In this document: in pieces, positions 1 to 9,242 of the stretch | How the letters are laid out: each line of letters starts with the position of its first letter | Numbering within the stretch: position 1 is the stretch's first letter | Assembly: GCA_018333605.1 (NCBI GenBank) | Contig: JAGXSV010000014.1 | Coordinates: 1 to 64,000 of the forward strand | DNA length: 64,000 nucleotides | DNA from: Hydrogenophaga sp. | GTDB taxonomy: Bacteria > Pseudomonadota > Gammaproteobacteria > Burkholderiales > Burkholderiaceae_C | Reading direction: 5' to 3' | Position numbers and translations under genes: made by a program | Notes under the pieces: generated by a model | What the model was told of the DNA's origin: nothing | The model's input: the letters and a program-made list of their open reading frames with translations, nothing else | Databases searched by the model: none

Positions 1-151
1 CCGCTGCGCGGGTCGCTGCCCCCCGAGGGGGTGCGACTTCAGCTTGGGGCGGCCCGGCGCTGAATTCATGACCTCCACGTTGCGCCGCTGCGCGGGTTCA
101 TAATCTTTCGTTGTCTGTTTTTCTTCACTCCCAACCCTCCAAGAGGTTTCC
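1..151. repeat. GC-rich intergenic repeat upstream of the first gene
   Basis: No gene is visible here. The 13-mer CCGCTGCGCGGGT occurs at 1-13 and again at 85-97, and a CCCCCCGAGGGGG-type palindrome lies near 20-32. A related GC-rich block (CCCCCACCAGGGGGCG) recurs at about 1326-1341 after the first gene. Such blocks look like the dispersed intergenic repeats common in Comamonadaceae; that family link is from memory. An AAGAGG ribosome site sits just before the ATG at 152. Confidence 0.4.
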
Positions 152-1297
152 ATGACTGACCTGAGCAAACGTTCCTTGATCAAGCTCGCTGCCTTGACGG
201 CAGTGGCCAGCGCCGCGCTGATCGGCTGCGGCAAGAAAGAAGAAGTCGCCCCGGCCCCCGCAGCCGCGCCTGCGGTGGTGGAAGCGCCCAAGGCCGAGCC
301 GCTGAAAATTGCGTTTGCCTACGTGGGCCCGGTGGGCGACGGCGGCTGGACCTTTGCGCACGACAACGGCCGCAAAGCCCTGGAAGCCGAGTTTGGCGAC
401 AAGGTTGTGACGAGCTTCGTGGAAAACGTGCCCGAGAGCGCCGACGCCGAGCGCGTCATTCGCGACCTGGCCGGTCAGGGCAACAAGCTGATTTTTGGCA
501 CCACCTTCGGCTACATGGAACCCATGCTGAAAGTGGCGCCTGACTTTCCCGACTTGAAGTTTGAACACGCCACCGGCTACAAGACGGCCGCCAACCTGCG
601 CACCTACGACAGCCGCACCTACGAAGGCGCCTACATGGCGGGCGTGATCGCGGGCGCCATGACCAAGTCCAACACCCTGGGCGTGGTCGCTTCCATCCCA
701 ATCCCCGAGGTGATCCGCAACATCAACAGCTTCACTATGGGCGCCCAGTCGGTGAACCCCAAGGTCAAGACCAAGGTGGTGTGGGTGAACGGCTGGTTCG
801 ACCCACCGAAGGAAACCGAAGCCGCTACCTCGCTGATCAACGGCGGCGCTGACGTGCTGTTCCAGAACACCGATTCCTCGGCTGTGCTGCAAACCGCCGA
901 AAAAATGGGCAAGCGCGCGTTTGGCTGGGATTCGGACATGACCGCCTACGGCCCCAAGGCCCACCTGGGTTCGGCCATCATCAACTGGGCGCCTTACTAC
1001 ATCAAGGCCACGAAAGACGTGCTGGAAGGCACCTGGACCACGGGTGGTGTCTGGTGGGGTGTGAAAGAAGGCGCGATCGACATGGTGTCGGTGGCCGAAG
1101 ATGTGCCTGCCGACATCAAAACCAAGGTGGACGGTATTCGCAATGGCCTGAAAGACGGCACGTTTTCGATCTGGAAGGGCCCCATCGTGGACCAGGCCGG
1201 CAAAGAGGTGCTGGCGGCTGGCGCCGTGGCTGACGACGCCTTCCTGGGCGGTGTGAAGTTCTATGTCAAGGGCGTAGAAGGCAAAGTGCCGAACTGA
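152..1297 (+). CDS. BMP-family nucleoside-binding lipoprotein of an ABC transporter
   Basis: This is a substrate-binding lipoprotein of the BMP/PnrA (Med) family, which captures purine nucleosides for ABC importers. The N-terminus has a signal peptide with lipobox LIGC (Cys26 would be lipidated). The mature part carries family-typical stretches (IAFAYVGPVGDGGWTFAHD and FGTTFGYMEPML). The length of 381 residues is normal. The matching permease and ATPase genes are not in the window and may lie upstream. Adenine and guanine deaminase genes follow, so purine uptake is the likely role. A second, more divergent paralogue lies at 3679. Confidence 0.9.
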   Translation: MTDLSKRSLIKLAALTAVASAALIGCGKKEEVAPAPAAAPAVVEAPKAEPLKIAFAYVGPVGDGGWTFAHDNGRKALEAEFGDKVVTSFVENVPESADAERVIRDLAGQGNKLIFGTTFGYMEPMLKVAPDFPDLKFEHATGYKTAANLRTYDSRTYEGAYMAGVIAGAMTKSNTLGVVASIPIPEVIRNINSFTMGAQSVNPKVKTKVVWVNGWFDPPKETEAATSLINGGADVLFQNTDSSAVLQTAEKMGKRAFGWDSDMTAYGPKAHLGSAIINWAPYYIKATKDVLEGTWTTGGVWWGVKEGAIDMVSVAEDVPADIKTKVDGIRNGLKDGTFSIWKGPIVDQAGKEVLAAGAVADDAFLGGVKFYVKGVEGKVPN

Positions 1298-1407
1298 GGG
1301 CTCCCTCCGCGCCCCTTCGCGTCACCCCCACCAGGGGGCGATGCGAGTGGCCCGGCGGAGCCCGTTCCACCGCATCCTGGGTGGGGACGCGCGCGCCGCA
1401 AACCATC

Positions 1408-1436
1408 GCCGCTGCCCTCCCGCAGCGGCTTTTTTG
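1408..1436 (+). terminator. rho-independent terminator after the BMP lipoprotein gene
   Basis: An 8-bp perfect stem GCCGCTGC/GCAGCGGC (1408-1415 and 1422-1429) with a 6-nt loop is followed by a run of six T. It lies 110 nt after the stop codon and just before the Rieske gene, so it should separate the two transcripts or attenuate read-through. Confidence 0.8.
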
Positions 1437-1454
1437 TTTGTGAGGACACAGCAC

Positions 1455-2510
1455 ATGATTGAGCACCAACTCTGGCATCCGGTGACCGCGTCGCACAGCG
1501 TGCGCGAAGCGCCCGTGGCGGTCGCGCTGCTGGGGCAGTCGCTCGTGCTCTGGCGCGAGCCGGGACACGAAGGCGCGCCGGGCGTGGTGCACGCCTGGGC
1601 CGACCGCTGCCCGCACCGGGGTGCGCGCTTGTCGCTGGGCCGTGTGTTGCACCACCTGCACGGTGCGCGGCTGGAATGCCCTTACCACGGGTGGCAGTTT
1701 GGTGGCGACGCGGCGGCTGCTCAGTCCACCGCCGCGTGTGGGCGCTGCGTGCATGTGCCCGCTGCACCGCTGTTTGAGCCGCCGACCGCGCACACAGCCA
1801 CCGTGTTTGAAGCCTGCGAGCAGCACGGTTTGGTGTGGGTGCGTCTGGCCGCGCCTGACAGCACCTGGGTGCCGGCCGGCCTGCGCCAGCCGCCCGCGTT
1901 TGAACCGTGGCAAGACCCGGTGTGGCGGCAGGTGTTGTGCGGCCCCTACGAGGTGAACACCAGCGCGCCGCGCCTGGTGGAAAATTTTCTGGACCTGAGC
2001 CATTTCGGCTTTGTGCACGAAGGCTGGCTGGGTGCACGCAGCCACGCGCAGGTGGTCACCGGCCTGGTGCAGGAAACCGTCGAAGGCCTGGTGGCCAGCG
2101 ACTGCCGCGCGTGGCAGCCGCGCGCCTATGCGGGCGCGAGCGACGGCGGTTCGGTGGCCTACCGCTACACCGTGCCGCATCCGTTTGCCGCTATTTTGCG
2201 CAAAGACGCCACCGAGGGTGACCCGGTCAGCAACGCCATTGCGCTGTTCATCCGGCCAGAAGCCGCGGACTCGTGCACCGCCTGGTTCGCCATGGCCACG
2301 CTGGGCGACTTGTCGGACGACGAGGAGCTGCGCGCTTTTCAGGATGCGGTGTTTGCGCAAGACCGGCCGGTGGTGGAGTCGCAGCAGCCCAAGGCCTTGC
2401 CCATCGGCAAAGACGGCCCCATGGAAGAGGTGCACAGCCCGGCCGACCGCATGTCGAGCGCCTACCGCCGTTACCTGGCCCGCTTGGGCCTGTCGCTCGG
2501 TGTGTGCTGA
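1455..2510 (+). CDS. Rieske non-haem iron oxygenase
   Basis: This is the terminal oxygenase component of a Rieske two-component monooxygenase (VanA / N-demethylase type). The Rieske 2Fe-2S ligands are Cys52, His54, Cys75 and His78, in a CPH...CPYHGW arrangement. The mononuclear iron site is in ENFLDLSHFGFVHEG (Asp180, His183, His188). A C-terminal DRPVVESQQPKALP segment is typical of this oxygenase class. I start at ATG 1455, right after the terminator, because the upstream in-frame extension covers that hairpin; this gives 351 residues. It sits between nucleoside uptake and purine deaminase genes, so a purine-related substrate is possible. No reductase is visible, and the substrate is unknown. 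Confidence 0.85.
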   Translation: MIEHQLWHPVTASHSVREAPVAVALLGQSLVLWREPGHEGAPGVVHAWADRCPHRGARLSLGRVLHHLHGARLECPYHGWQFGGDAAAAQSTAACGRCVHVPAAPLFEPPTAHTATVFEACEQHGLVWVRLAAPDSTWVPAGLRQPPAFEPWQDPVWRQVLCGPYEVNTSAPRLVENFLDLSHFGFVHEGWLGARSHAQVVTGLVQETVEGLVASDCRAWQPRAYAGASDGGSVAYRYTVPHPFAAILRKDATEGDPVSNAIALFIRPEAADSCTAWFAMATLGDLSDDEELRAFQDAVFAQDRPVVESQQPKALPIGKDGPMEEVHSPADRMSSAYRRYLARLGLSLGVC

Positions 2511-2546
2511 ACACCGAGCACCGCATTTAAACCTTCCAGGACTGAC

Positions 2547-3575
2547 ATGACCAACCCTGCCGTTGAACGCGCTGTGGCGCTGGCCCGCGCCATCCCCAAA
2601 GCCGAACTGCACATCCACATTGAAGGCTCGCTGGAACCCGAGCTGATTTTTGCGCTGGCCCAGCGCAACGGCGTGACCTTGCCTTATGCCAGCGTTGAGT
2701 CCTTGCGCGCGGCTTATGCGTTCACCGACCTGCAGAGCTTCCTGGACATTTACTACGCCGGTGCCAGCGTGTTGCTGAAGGCAGAAGATTTTCACGACAT
2801 GGCCTGGGCCTACTTCCTGCGGGCGAAGGCCGACAACGTGGTCCACGCCGAAATTTTCTTTGACCCGCAGACCCACACCGTCCGCGGCGTGCCCATGGCG
2901 ACGGTGGTTGAAGGGTTGTCCAGTGCCTGCCGCCAGGCCGAAACCGAGCTGGGCGTCAGTTCGGCGCTGATCCTGTGTTTCTTGCGCCACCTGAGCGAAG
3001 AGGACGCCTTTGCCACCCTGGAGGCTGCACTGCCCTACCGCGAACATTTCATTGGCGTGGGGCTGGATTCCAGCGAACTTGGCCACCCACCCGAAAAATT
3101 TGAGCGGGTGTTTGCGCGCTGCCGCGCGCTGGGGCTGCGCCTGGTGGCGCACGCCGGCGAGGAAGGACCGCCCGACTACATGTGGCAAGCCATCGATCTG
3201 CTCAAGGTGCAGCGCATTGACCACGGTGTGGCTTGCCTGCAAGACCCGCTGCTCGTGGCTGAACTGGCACACACGCGCTTGCCGCTGACGGTGTGTCCGT
3301 TGTCCAACCTGAAACTGTGCGTCGTGCGTGACCTGCGCGAACACCCGCTGAAAACGATGCTGGACGCGGGGCTCTGTGCGACGGTGAACTCAGACGACCC
3401 AGCGTATTTTGGCGGCTACATGAACGCCAACTTCGAGCAAACCGTGCAGGCGTTGGGCTTGTCTTGCGCAGACGTGCTCATCCTCGCCCACAACAGCTTT
3501 GAAGCCAGTTTCGTGGATGCGGCCCAGCGCCAGCGCTGGATGGCGCTGGCCAGCCGCGCGGCGGCAACCGCCTGA
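2547..3575 (+). CDS. adenine deaminase of the adenosine deaminase superfamily
   Basis: This enzyme deaminates adenine (or adenosine) to hypoxanthine (or inosine) with one zinc ion. The metal motif is HIHIEG (His22, His24). Further signatures are VAHAGEEGPP, RIDHGV, LTVCPLSNLKLCVV and the SDDPAYFGGY block with the metal aspartate. At 342 residues, these blocks resemble the bacterial adenine-specific branch (as in Pseudomonas PA0148) more than classic Add. I therefore favour adenine as substrate, although many pipelines would write adenosine deaminase. It starts 36 nt after the Rieske gene and is probably cotranscribed with it. Confidence 0.88.
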   Translation: MTNPAVERAVALARAIPKAELHIHIEGSLEPELIFALAQRNGVTLPYASVESLRAAYAFTDLQSFLDIYYAGASVLLKAEDFHDMAWAYFLRAKADNVVHAEIFFDPQTHTVRGVPMATVVEGLSSACRQAETELGVSSALILCFLRHLSEEDAFATLEAALPYREHFIGVGLDSSELGHPPEKFERVFARCRALGLRLVAHAGEEGPPDYMWQAIDLLKVQRIDHGVACLQDPLLVAELAHTRLPLTVCPLSNLKLCVVRDLREHPLKTMLDAGLCATVNSDDPAYFGGYMNANFEQTVQALGLSCADVLILAHNSFEASFVDAAQRQRWMALASRAAATA

Positions 3576-3617
3576 ACGGCTGAGCGCCCGTGCACAGCGT
3601 GGCTTAAAATACGGCCC

Positions 3618-3650
3618 AGCGATCCGGTGCTTCCCCGGCTCGCTTTTTTT
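3618..3650 (+). terminator. rho-independent terminator after the adenine deaminase gene
   Basis: The stem AGCGATCCGG / CCGGCTCGCT (3618-3627 and 3635-3644, 10 bp with one mismatch) has a 7-nt loop and is followed by seven T. It lies 42 nt after the deaminase stop and just before the second BMP gene. Confidence 0.7.
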
Positions 3651-3678
3651 ATTCCCGGAAGCCATGTAGAGGACCACC

Positions 3679-4791
3679 ATGTACAAAAACCTCGTGACCC
3701 GGCGCGTCTGCGCCTGGGCGGTCACCAGCTTTTTCTTTTCTTTTCCACTCGCCACCATCGCTCAGACGGCCAGCCCGCCGCCGCCGGCTGCGCCGCTGAA
3801 GGCAGCCTTTGTCTACGTGGCACCGCTGACCGACGCGGGCTGGGTGCGGCAGCACGAACAGGGACGTCTCGCGGTGGCCGCCGCGCTGGGGAGCCAGGTG
3901 CAAACTCACTTTGTGGAAAACGTGGCCGAGGGTGCCGACGCCGAGCGCGTCATCCGCGACCTGGCGCGCCAGGGGCACGGCATCATCTTCACCCCGAGTT
4001 TTGGTTATATGGAGCCCACGCTCAAGGTGGCCAAAGAATTTCCGGGCGTGAAGTTCGAGTCCATCACCGGTTACAAAAACGCGCCCAACGTGGCCACCGC
4101 CAATGCGCGCTACTACGAGGGGCGTTATCTGGCCGGTATTGCGGCGGGCCGCATGGCCACGCGGGCCGGTTATGTGGCGGGCTTCCCGATTCCCGAGGTG
4201 ATTCAGGGCATCAATGCGTTCACACTGGGTATGCGCTCGGTCAACCCCGCCGCCACGGTGCGCGTGGTCTGGCTGGGCGAGTGGTTCAACCCGCCGCGCG
4301 AACGCGACGCCGCCATGACGCTGATGAACCAGGGCGCCGAGGTGCTGGCGTTTCACACCGGCTCCACTGCGGTGATGGCCGCAGCGCAAGAGCGCGGCAA
4401 GCTGGCCGTGGCCTACCACTCCGACATGCGCAAGGTGGCGCCCGATGCGCAGGTGGTGGCCGTGACCCACTTGTGGGGCGATTACTACACCCGCCGTGTC
4501 AAGGCGGTGCTGGACGGTACCTGGCAGAGCGCCAGTGTGTGGGGTGGCGTGAAGGACGGCATGGTGCGTGTGGACGGTTTCGGCAGCCAGGTGCCGGCCG
4601 CTGTGCGCCAGGAAGTGCTGGCGCGCCAGGCCGATATGGCGGCCGGCAAGCTGCGGGTGTTTGCCGCCAAGACCGCGGTGCTCGGCAACGAGGGCCAGGT
4701 GGTCATCGGCGCGGGGCAGGCGCTGTCGGACGCCGACATCCGCAACATGAACTGGCTGGTGGACGGGGTGCAGGCCAAACTGGCGCACTGA
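3679..4791 (+). CDS. second BMP-family substrate-binding protein
   Basis: This is a paralogue of the lipoprotein at 152. It shares the AFVYVAPLTDAGWVRQHEQG opening and the FTPSFGYMEPTLKVAKEFPG block. It differs in having a plain Sec signal peptide (cleavage probably near ATIAQ) and no lipobox cysteine, so it should be soluble in the periplasm. It is 370 residues long, with an AGAGGA-type ribosome site before ATG 3679. It lies between the adenine and guanine deaminase genes and probably binds another purine nucleoside or base. Specificity cannot be read from the sequence. Confidence 0.88.
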   Translation: MYKNLVTRRVCAWAVTSFFFSFPLATIAQTASPPPPAAPLKAAFVYVAPLTDAGWVRQHEQGRLAVAAALGSQVQTHFVENVAEGADAERVIRDLARQGHGIIFTPSFGYMEPTLKVAKEFPGVKFESITGYKNAPNVATANARYYEGRYLAGIAAGRMATRAGYVAGFPIPEVIQGINAFTLGMRSVNPAATVRVVWLGEWFNPPRERDAAMTLMNQGAEVLAFHTGSTAVMAAAQERGKLAVAYHSDMRKVAPDAQVVAVTHLWGDYYTRRVKAVLDGTWQSASVWGGVKDGMVRVDGFGSQVPAAVRQEVLARQADMAAGKLRVFAAKTAVLGNEGQVVIGAGQALSDADIRNMNWLVDGVQAKLAH

Positions 4792-4875
4792 CGGTTTGCC
4801 GGGAGCCTGCCCGCATGACAACCATGTCAGGGGCGGTATGGCGGCGGGGCAGAACCCCGCTAAGCTCCAGGCTCT

Positions 4876-6165
4876 ATGAAAGCCTACCGCGCCGCCATTC
4901 TCCGTTTCGCTGACGACCAGACCCCCGTGTACGAGCCCGATGGCCTGCTGGTGGTGGGCCCGGATGCCACCGGGCAGCGCGTGGTGCGGGCCGTGGGCGA
5001 CCATGCCGCGCTGGTGGGCCGCTTTCCCGGTGTGGCCATTGAAGACCTGCGGGGCCACATCATTGCGCCGGGCTTTGTGGACCTGCACATTCACTACCCG
5101 CAAACCGATGTGATTGGCGCGCCTGCTGCGGGCTTGTTGCCCTGGCTGGAGAACTACACCTTTCCGCACGAGTCCCGGTTTTCCGACCCCGGCTATGCCC
5201 GCGGCGTGGCCGAATTTTTTCTGGACGAACTGCTGCGCCACGGCGTGACCACCGCACTGGCTTTCGCCACCTCGCACCCGAGTTCGGTGAACGCCATGTT
5301 TGAAGCCGCGCGGGCCCGGGGCGTGCGCCTCATCACGGGCAAAGTGCTGCAAGACCGCCACAGCCCGGACGGTGTGCGCGACGACACCGAGCAAAGCCTG
5401 ATCGACACCGAAACGCTGATCCAGCGCTGGCACGGCGTGGACCGCCTGGGCTACGCCATCACACCTCGTTTTGCACCCACCAGCTCGCCCGAGCAGCTGC
5501 GCGGCGCCGGCGAGCTGGCCGCGCGCTACCCCAGCGTGTGGGTGCAGTCGCATGTGGCCGAAAACCGCGACGAGGTGCGGTGGGTGGCCGAGTTGTTCCC
5601 GCATGCGCGCAGCTATTTGGGCGTGTACGCCGACGTTGGGTTGCTGCGCGAGCGCGCCATTTACGCGCACTGCATCCACCTGGACGCCGCTGACCGCGCC
5701 CTCATGGAACAAACGGGCGCCGCAGCGGCCATCAGCCCCACGAGCAATCTGTTTCTGGGCAGCGGATTTTTTGACTACGCCGCCGCCGACGCCGCCAGCA
5801 TGCGCTACGGCTTGGCCAGCGACGTGGGCGGTGGCACCAGTTTTTCACCGTTTCACACCATGCTGGCGGCCTACTATGTGGGCCGCGAGGGCCACACCAA
5901 GACCGGCCTGAGCCTCACCCCTGGCCAGCTCTGGTGGCAACACAGCGCCGGCGCTGCGCTGGCGCTGGGCCTGGCCGGTGTGGTGGGCAACTTGCAGCCG
6001 GGTTGCGAAGCCGACTTCGTGGTGCTCAACCCGCAGGCCACGCCGCTGCTGGCGCGCAAGACTGAGCAGGCCAACAGCCTGGACGAGCTGCTGTTTGCGC
6101 TGATCGTGCTGGGCGACGACCGGGTGGTGGCGCGCACTGTGATCGCCGGACCAAGCACGCACTGA
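4876..6165 (+). CDS. guaD: guanine deaminase
   Basis: This is a zinc amidohydrolase converting guanine to xanthine. The metal motif is HIH in GFVDLHIHYPQTDVIG (His71, His73). Later signatures are QSHVAENRDEV, YAHCIHL, ISPTSNLFLGSG and LASDVGGGTSFSPFHTM, which are characteristic of guanine deaminase. The length of 429 residues is normal. A GCGGGG/CCCCGC hairpin lies just upstream (4844-4860). The gene closes the purine cluster and converges on cydB, 65 nt away. Confidence 0.92.
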   Translation: MKAYRAAILRFADDQTPVYEPDGLLVVGPDATGQRVVRAVGDHAALVGRFPGVAIEDLRGHIIAPGFVDLHIHYPQTDVIGAPAAGLLPWLENYTFPHESRFSDPGYARGVAEFFLDELLRHGVTTALAFATSHPSSVNAMFEAARARGVRLITGKVLQDRHSPDGVRDDTEQSLIDTETLIQRWHGVDRLGYAITPRFAPTSSPEQLRGAGELAARYPSVWVQSHVAENRDEVRWVAELFPHARSYLGVYADVGLLRERAIYAHCIHLDAADRALMEQTGAAAAISPTSNLFLGSGFFDYAAADAASMRYGLASDVGGGTSFSPFHTMLAAYYVGREGHTKTGLSLTPGQLWWQHSAGAALALGLAGVVGNLQPGCEADFVVLNPQATPLLARKTEQANSLDELLFALIVLGDDRVVARTVIAGPSTH

Positions 6166-6230
6166 AGCCACAGCGCGTCCCAACGTGCGTGCGTCCGCGC
6201 GCTGGGCTGTGCTGCTGGCAGGGCCGGGGG

Positions 6231-7229
6231 CTATCCGTACTTGAGTTCGGTGGCCTTGCCCCAGAACACCCGGTACATGAACACGGTGTAGCCAATGATC
6301 ACCGGCAGCGTGATGATCACACCGATGAAGATCACGTTGAGCGAAGCGGTGCTGATCGCCGCTTCCCACACCGTCATGCGGCCGATCACGATGTCCGGGA
6401 AGATGCTGTAGGCCAGACCAAAGAACGCCAGCACGAAGATCAGCACCGTGTTGCCGAACACCAGCCAGCCATAGCCCGCCGCCACCAATGCGGGGCGCGT
6501 CACCACCCAGCGCATGGCGAAAAAGGCCAACGCGCACATGAGCGGGACCGGCAGCAAGGCAAACACCTGCGGCACGCCAAACCACTTGTCAATCACCCCG
6601 GCCTTCACCAGCGGGGTCGCTGCCGAAATGCCGAGCAATGCTGCAGCCATGGGCCACATCACGCACCGCGCCCAGTGCACAGCCCGCTGCTGCAAATTCG
6701 CTTCGGTTTTCATGATCAACCAGCCCGCACCCAACAGCACGTAGGCCGCCGGTAACGTGAGTGCAATACCCAGGCTGAAAGCCCAGCCCAGGGCACCGGG
6801 GGCAAAGCCCGTGACGTAGCTGCCCAGCATCCAGCCCTGCGCGGCAGAGGCCATGAGCGAGCCGGTGAAAAAGGCGCGGTTCCAGAACGGCTTGTAGCGC
6901 GTGGGTGCCTTCACGCGAAAATCAAAAGCCACGCCGCGCAAGATGAGTCCGATCAGCATCACCGCCACCGGCAGGTACAGCGCTTGCAGCACCAGTCCGT
7001 GCGCAAACGGAAACGCGATGAGCAACACGCCCACGCCCAACACAAGCCAGGTTTCATTGGCATCCCAAAACGGGCCAATGCTGGCAATCATGGTGTCTTT
7101 CTCGCTGTCTTTGGCCAGCGGTAGCAGCAGGCCGACCCCAAGGTCGTAACCGTCCAGAATCACATAGGCCAGAAGGCTCAGGCCCATGACAGCCAGGAAA
7201 AACAGCGGCAGGAATTCAGCCCACGTCAT
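6231..7229 (-). CDS. cydB: cytochrome bd-type quinol oxidase subunit II
   Basis: This is subunit II of the cytochrome bd ubiquinol oxidase, an inner-membrane terminal oxidase. The start MTWAEFLPLFFLAVMGLSLL with AYVILDGYDLGVG is characteristic, and about eight hydrophobic helices follow. The protein has 332 residues. The start is ATG 7229, one base after the cydA stop, so the two genes are translationally coupled. A longer in-frame upstream reading is only a shadow inside cydA. Confidence 0.93.
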   Translation of the reverse strand: MTWAEFLPLFFLAVMGLSLLAYVILDGYDLGVGLLLPLAKDSEKDTMIASIGPFWDANETWLVLGVGVLLIAFPFAHGLVLQALYLPVAVMLIGLILRGVAFDFRVKAPTRYKPFWNRAFFTGSLMASAAQGWMLGSYVTGFAPGALGWAFSLGIALTLPAAYVLLGAGWLIMKTEANLQQRAVHWARCVMWPMAAALLGISAATPLVKAGVIDKWFGVPQVFALLPVPLMCALAFFAMRWVVTRPALVAAGYGWLVFGNTVLIFVLAFFGLAYSIFPDIVIGRMTVWEAAISTASLNVIFIGVIITLPVIIGYTVFMYRVFWGKATELKYG

Positions 7230-7230
7230 G

Positions 7231-8595
7231 TCACACCCCCGCCTTGCCCAGCAGCGCACCCTTGGACTTCTCGGGCGCATGCTCTTTCGGGTGCTCGGCC
7301 ATGTACTTGAGCACGCCCACGTAGGTGACCAGCAGCAGACCATAAACAAGCAGATAGGCGGTGAGTGTGAGCGCAATGTAGGGCGGCGGCACAGTGGTGG
7401 CGGCTTCGCTGGTGCGCATAAGGCCGTAGACCAGGTAGGGCTGGCGACCAATTTCGGTCACGTACCAGCCCGCGAGCGTGGCCACCCAGCCGGAAAATGC
7501 CATGCCCGAGAGCACCCACAGCAGCGGCCGCGACAGTGCCACCTCGGTTTGCCTGCGCTGCTTCCAAAGGCGCCAGGCGGTCCAACCGGCAACGAACAGC
7601 ATCAGCGTGCCCACGCCCACCATCACGCGGAAGGCATAGAACACCGGCGCTACCGGCGGGTGCGAGCCCCGAAAATCGTTGAGACCCTTGATCTCGCCGT
7701 TTAGATCGTGGGTCAGCACCAGGCTGGCCAGTTTGGGAATTTCGATCGCGAAGTGGGTGGTCCGCTCGGTTTCATCGGGTATGCCGAACAAGGTCAGTGG
7801 TGCGCCGCGCTGGGTTTCCCAGATGCCCTCCATGGCGGCCACCTTGGCCGGCTGGTGCTCCAGCGTGTTGAGGCCGTGCAAGTCTCCCGCAAAAAATTGC
7901 AAGGGCATCGCGGCAGCGGCGGTGAATACCGCAGCACGCAAGGCCTTGTGGGTGCCGCGTGTGGCACTGCCTTTGAGCAGTTGCCAGGCGCACAGGCCAG
8001 CGATCAGGAACGATGCAGTCAGGGTCGAGGCCAGCAACACATGTGCCAAGCGGTAGGGGAAAGAAGGGTTGAAGACCACGGCCAGCCAGTCGGTGGGGAT
8101 GAACTGGCCATTGACCAGCTCATAGCCTGCGGGCGTGTGCATCCACGAGTTCAGGCTCAAAATCCAGAACGCCGACATGGTGGTGCCGATCGCCACCAAA
8201 AAGGTGGCGATCAGGTGCGCCCGTTCGCTGACCCGGCTGCGTCCAAACAGCATGATGCCCAGGAAGCTGGCTTCTAAAAAGAACGCGGTCAGCACCTCGT
8301 AGCCCAGCAGCGGGCCCGAAATGTTTCCCGTGCGTTCCATGAAGCCTGGCCAGTTGGTGCCAAACTGAAAACTCATCACGATGCCCGAGACCACGCCCAG
8401 CGCGAAGGTGAGGGCAAACACTTTGGTCCAGAAGTAATATGCCTCTTCCCATGCCACATCCCGCGTCTGCACCCAGCGCATGCGGAAGAACAGCAGGAAC
8501 CAGCAGAGTGCGATCGTGATCGTTGGAAACAGAATGTGAAAACTGATGTTTGCCGCGAACTGAATGCGCGACAGAATGAGGGCGTCTAATTCCAT
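7231..8595 (-). CDS. cydA: cytochrome bd-type quinol oxidase subunit I
   Basis: This is subunit I, which carries the haems and the quinol site. His20 matches the high-spin haem ligand. The FQFGTNWPGFMERTGNISGP block, GNL-like DLHGLNTLEHQPAKVAAMEG and the GRQPYLVYGLMRTSEA segment are family signatures. At 454 residues it lacks the long Q-loop insert of Escherichia coli CydA, so it belongs to the short-loop group that includes the cyanide-insensitive CioAB oxidases. It is the second gene of a regulator-cydA-cydB unit, 28 nt after the regulator. Confidence 0.92.
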   Translation of the reverse strand: MELDALILSRIQFAANISFHILFPTITIALCWFLLFFRMRWVQTRDVAWEEAYYFWTKVFALTFALGVVSGIVMSFQFGTNWPGFMERTGNISGPLLGYEVLTAFFLEASFLGIMLFGRSRVSERAHLIATFLVAIGTTMSAFWILSLNSWMHTPAGYELVNGQFIPTDWLAVVFNPSFPYRLAHVLLASTLTASFLIAGLCAWQLLKGSATRGTHKALRAAVFTAAAAMPLQFFAGDLHGLNTLEHQPAKVAAMEGIWETQRGAPLTLFGIPDETERTTHFAIEIPKLASLVLTHDLNGEIKGLNDFRGSHPPVAPVFYAFRVMVGVGTLMLFVAGWTAWRLWKQRRQTEVALSRPLLWVLSGMAFSGWVATLAGWYVTEIGRQPYLVYGLMRTSEAATTVPPPYIALTLTAYLLVYGLLLVTYVGVLKYMAEHPKEHAPEKSKGALLGKAGV

Positions 8596-8623
8596 GGTGA
8601 GGTGCTCTCGGGGTGGGGAGGAA

Positions 8624-9220
8624 TCAGGCGGTGTGGCGACCTGTATCGCCTGCCGCAGGCTTGCTGCTGCGGCCGGTGATGCGGTCTTTGAGTTCCAGTA
8701 CTTTGGTTACGGTGCTGCCCATGCCCATCAACTGCAGGGCCGTTTCTGGCGCGAGCTTTTGCACATCGTCAAACCAACTCATCAAGCGGTCGATCAGTTC
8801 GTGCATCTCGCGCATGCGTTGCTGGGCGTGGCGCTCGGCTTCGCCATTCGGGGTTTGCAGCAAGGCCGATCGAAGCATCGACAGCGTGGGCTCAATTTCA
8901 CGTCGGCGGCGTTCCTCAGCCAGCACGCGAAAAATCTCCCATACATCCTCTGGGGCGTCGAAATATTCCCTGCGGTCACCCGGCAGGTGGCGCAGGCGCA
9001 CCAGGCGCCACGCCTGAAGTTCCTTCAGGCCCATGGATACATTTGAGCGGGAAAAGCCCAGCGCATCCGCGATGTCGTCGGCGTGGATGGCGGTTTGCGA
9101 AATGAAGAGCAAGGCGTAAATTTGCCCGACCGTGCGGTTGATGCCCCAGCGGCTGCCCATCTCGCCAAAGTGGTTCACAAACTCGCGGCTGAGGGCTGGA
9201 AGGGGGGTGGGTGTCGACAT
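8624..9220 (-). CDS. GbsR/MarR-family transcriptional regulator
   Basis: This is a winged-helix regulator of the GbsR branch of the MarR superfamily, 198 residues. The MGSRWGINRTVGQIYALLFIS start, the DALGFSRSNVSMGLKELQAW recognition region and the GDRREYFDAPEDVWEIF wing are typical. A charged, probably helical dimerisation tail follows. It is the first gene of the cydAB unit and probably controls the oxidase and itself through the palindromes at 9243-9279. The effector is unknown. Confidence 0.85.
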   Translation of the reverse strand: MSTPTPLPALSREFVNHFGEMGSRWGINRTVGQIYALLFISQTAIHADDIADALGFSRSNVSMGLKELQAWRLVRLRHLPGDRREYFDAPEDVWEIFRVLAEERRRREIEPTLSMLRSALLQTPNGEAERHAQQRMREMHELIDRLMSWFDDVQKLAPETALQLMGMGSTVTKVLELKDRITGRSSKPAAGDTGRHTA

Positions 9221-9242
9221 GTGGATTCCTTGTGTTCGTGAA

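Noticed and set aside
1266-3344. A minus-strand open frame of 692 codons opposite the Rieske and deaminase genes
   Set aside because: Antisense to two genes with intact catalytic motifs; no supporting signal.
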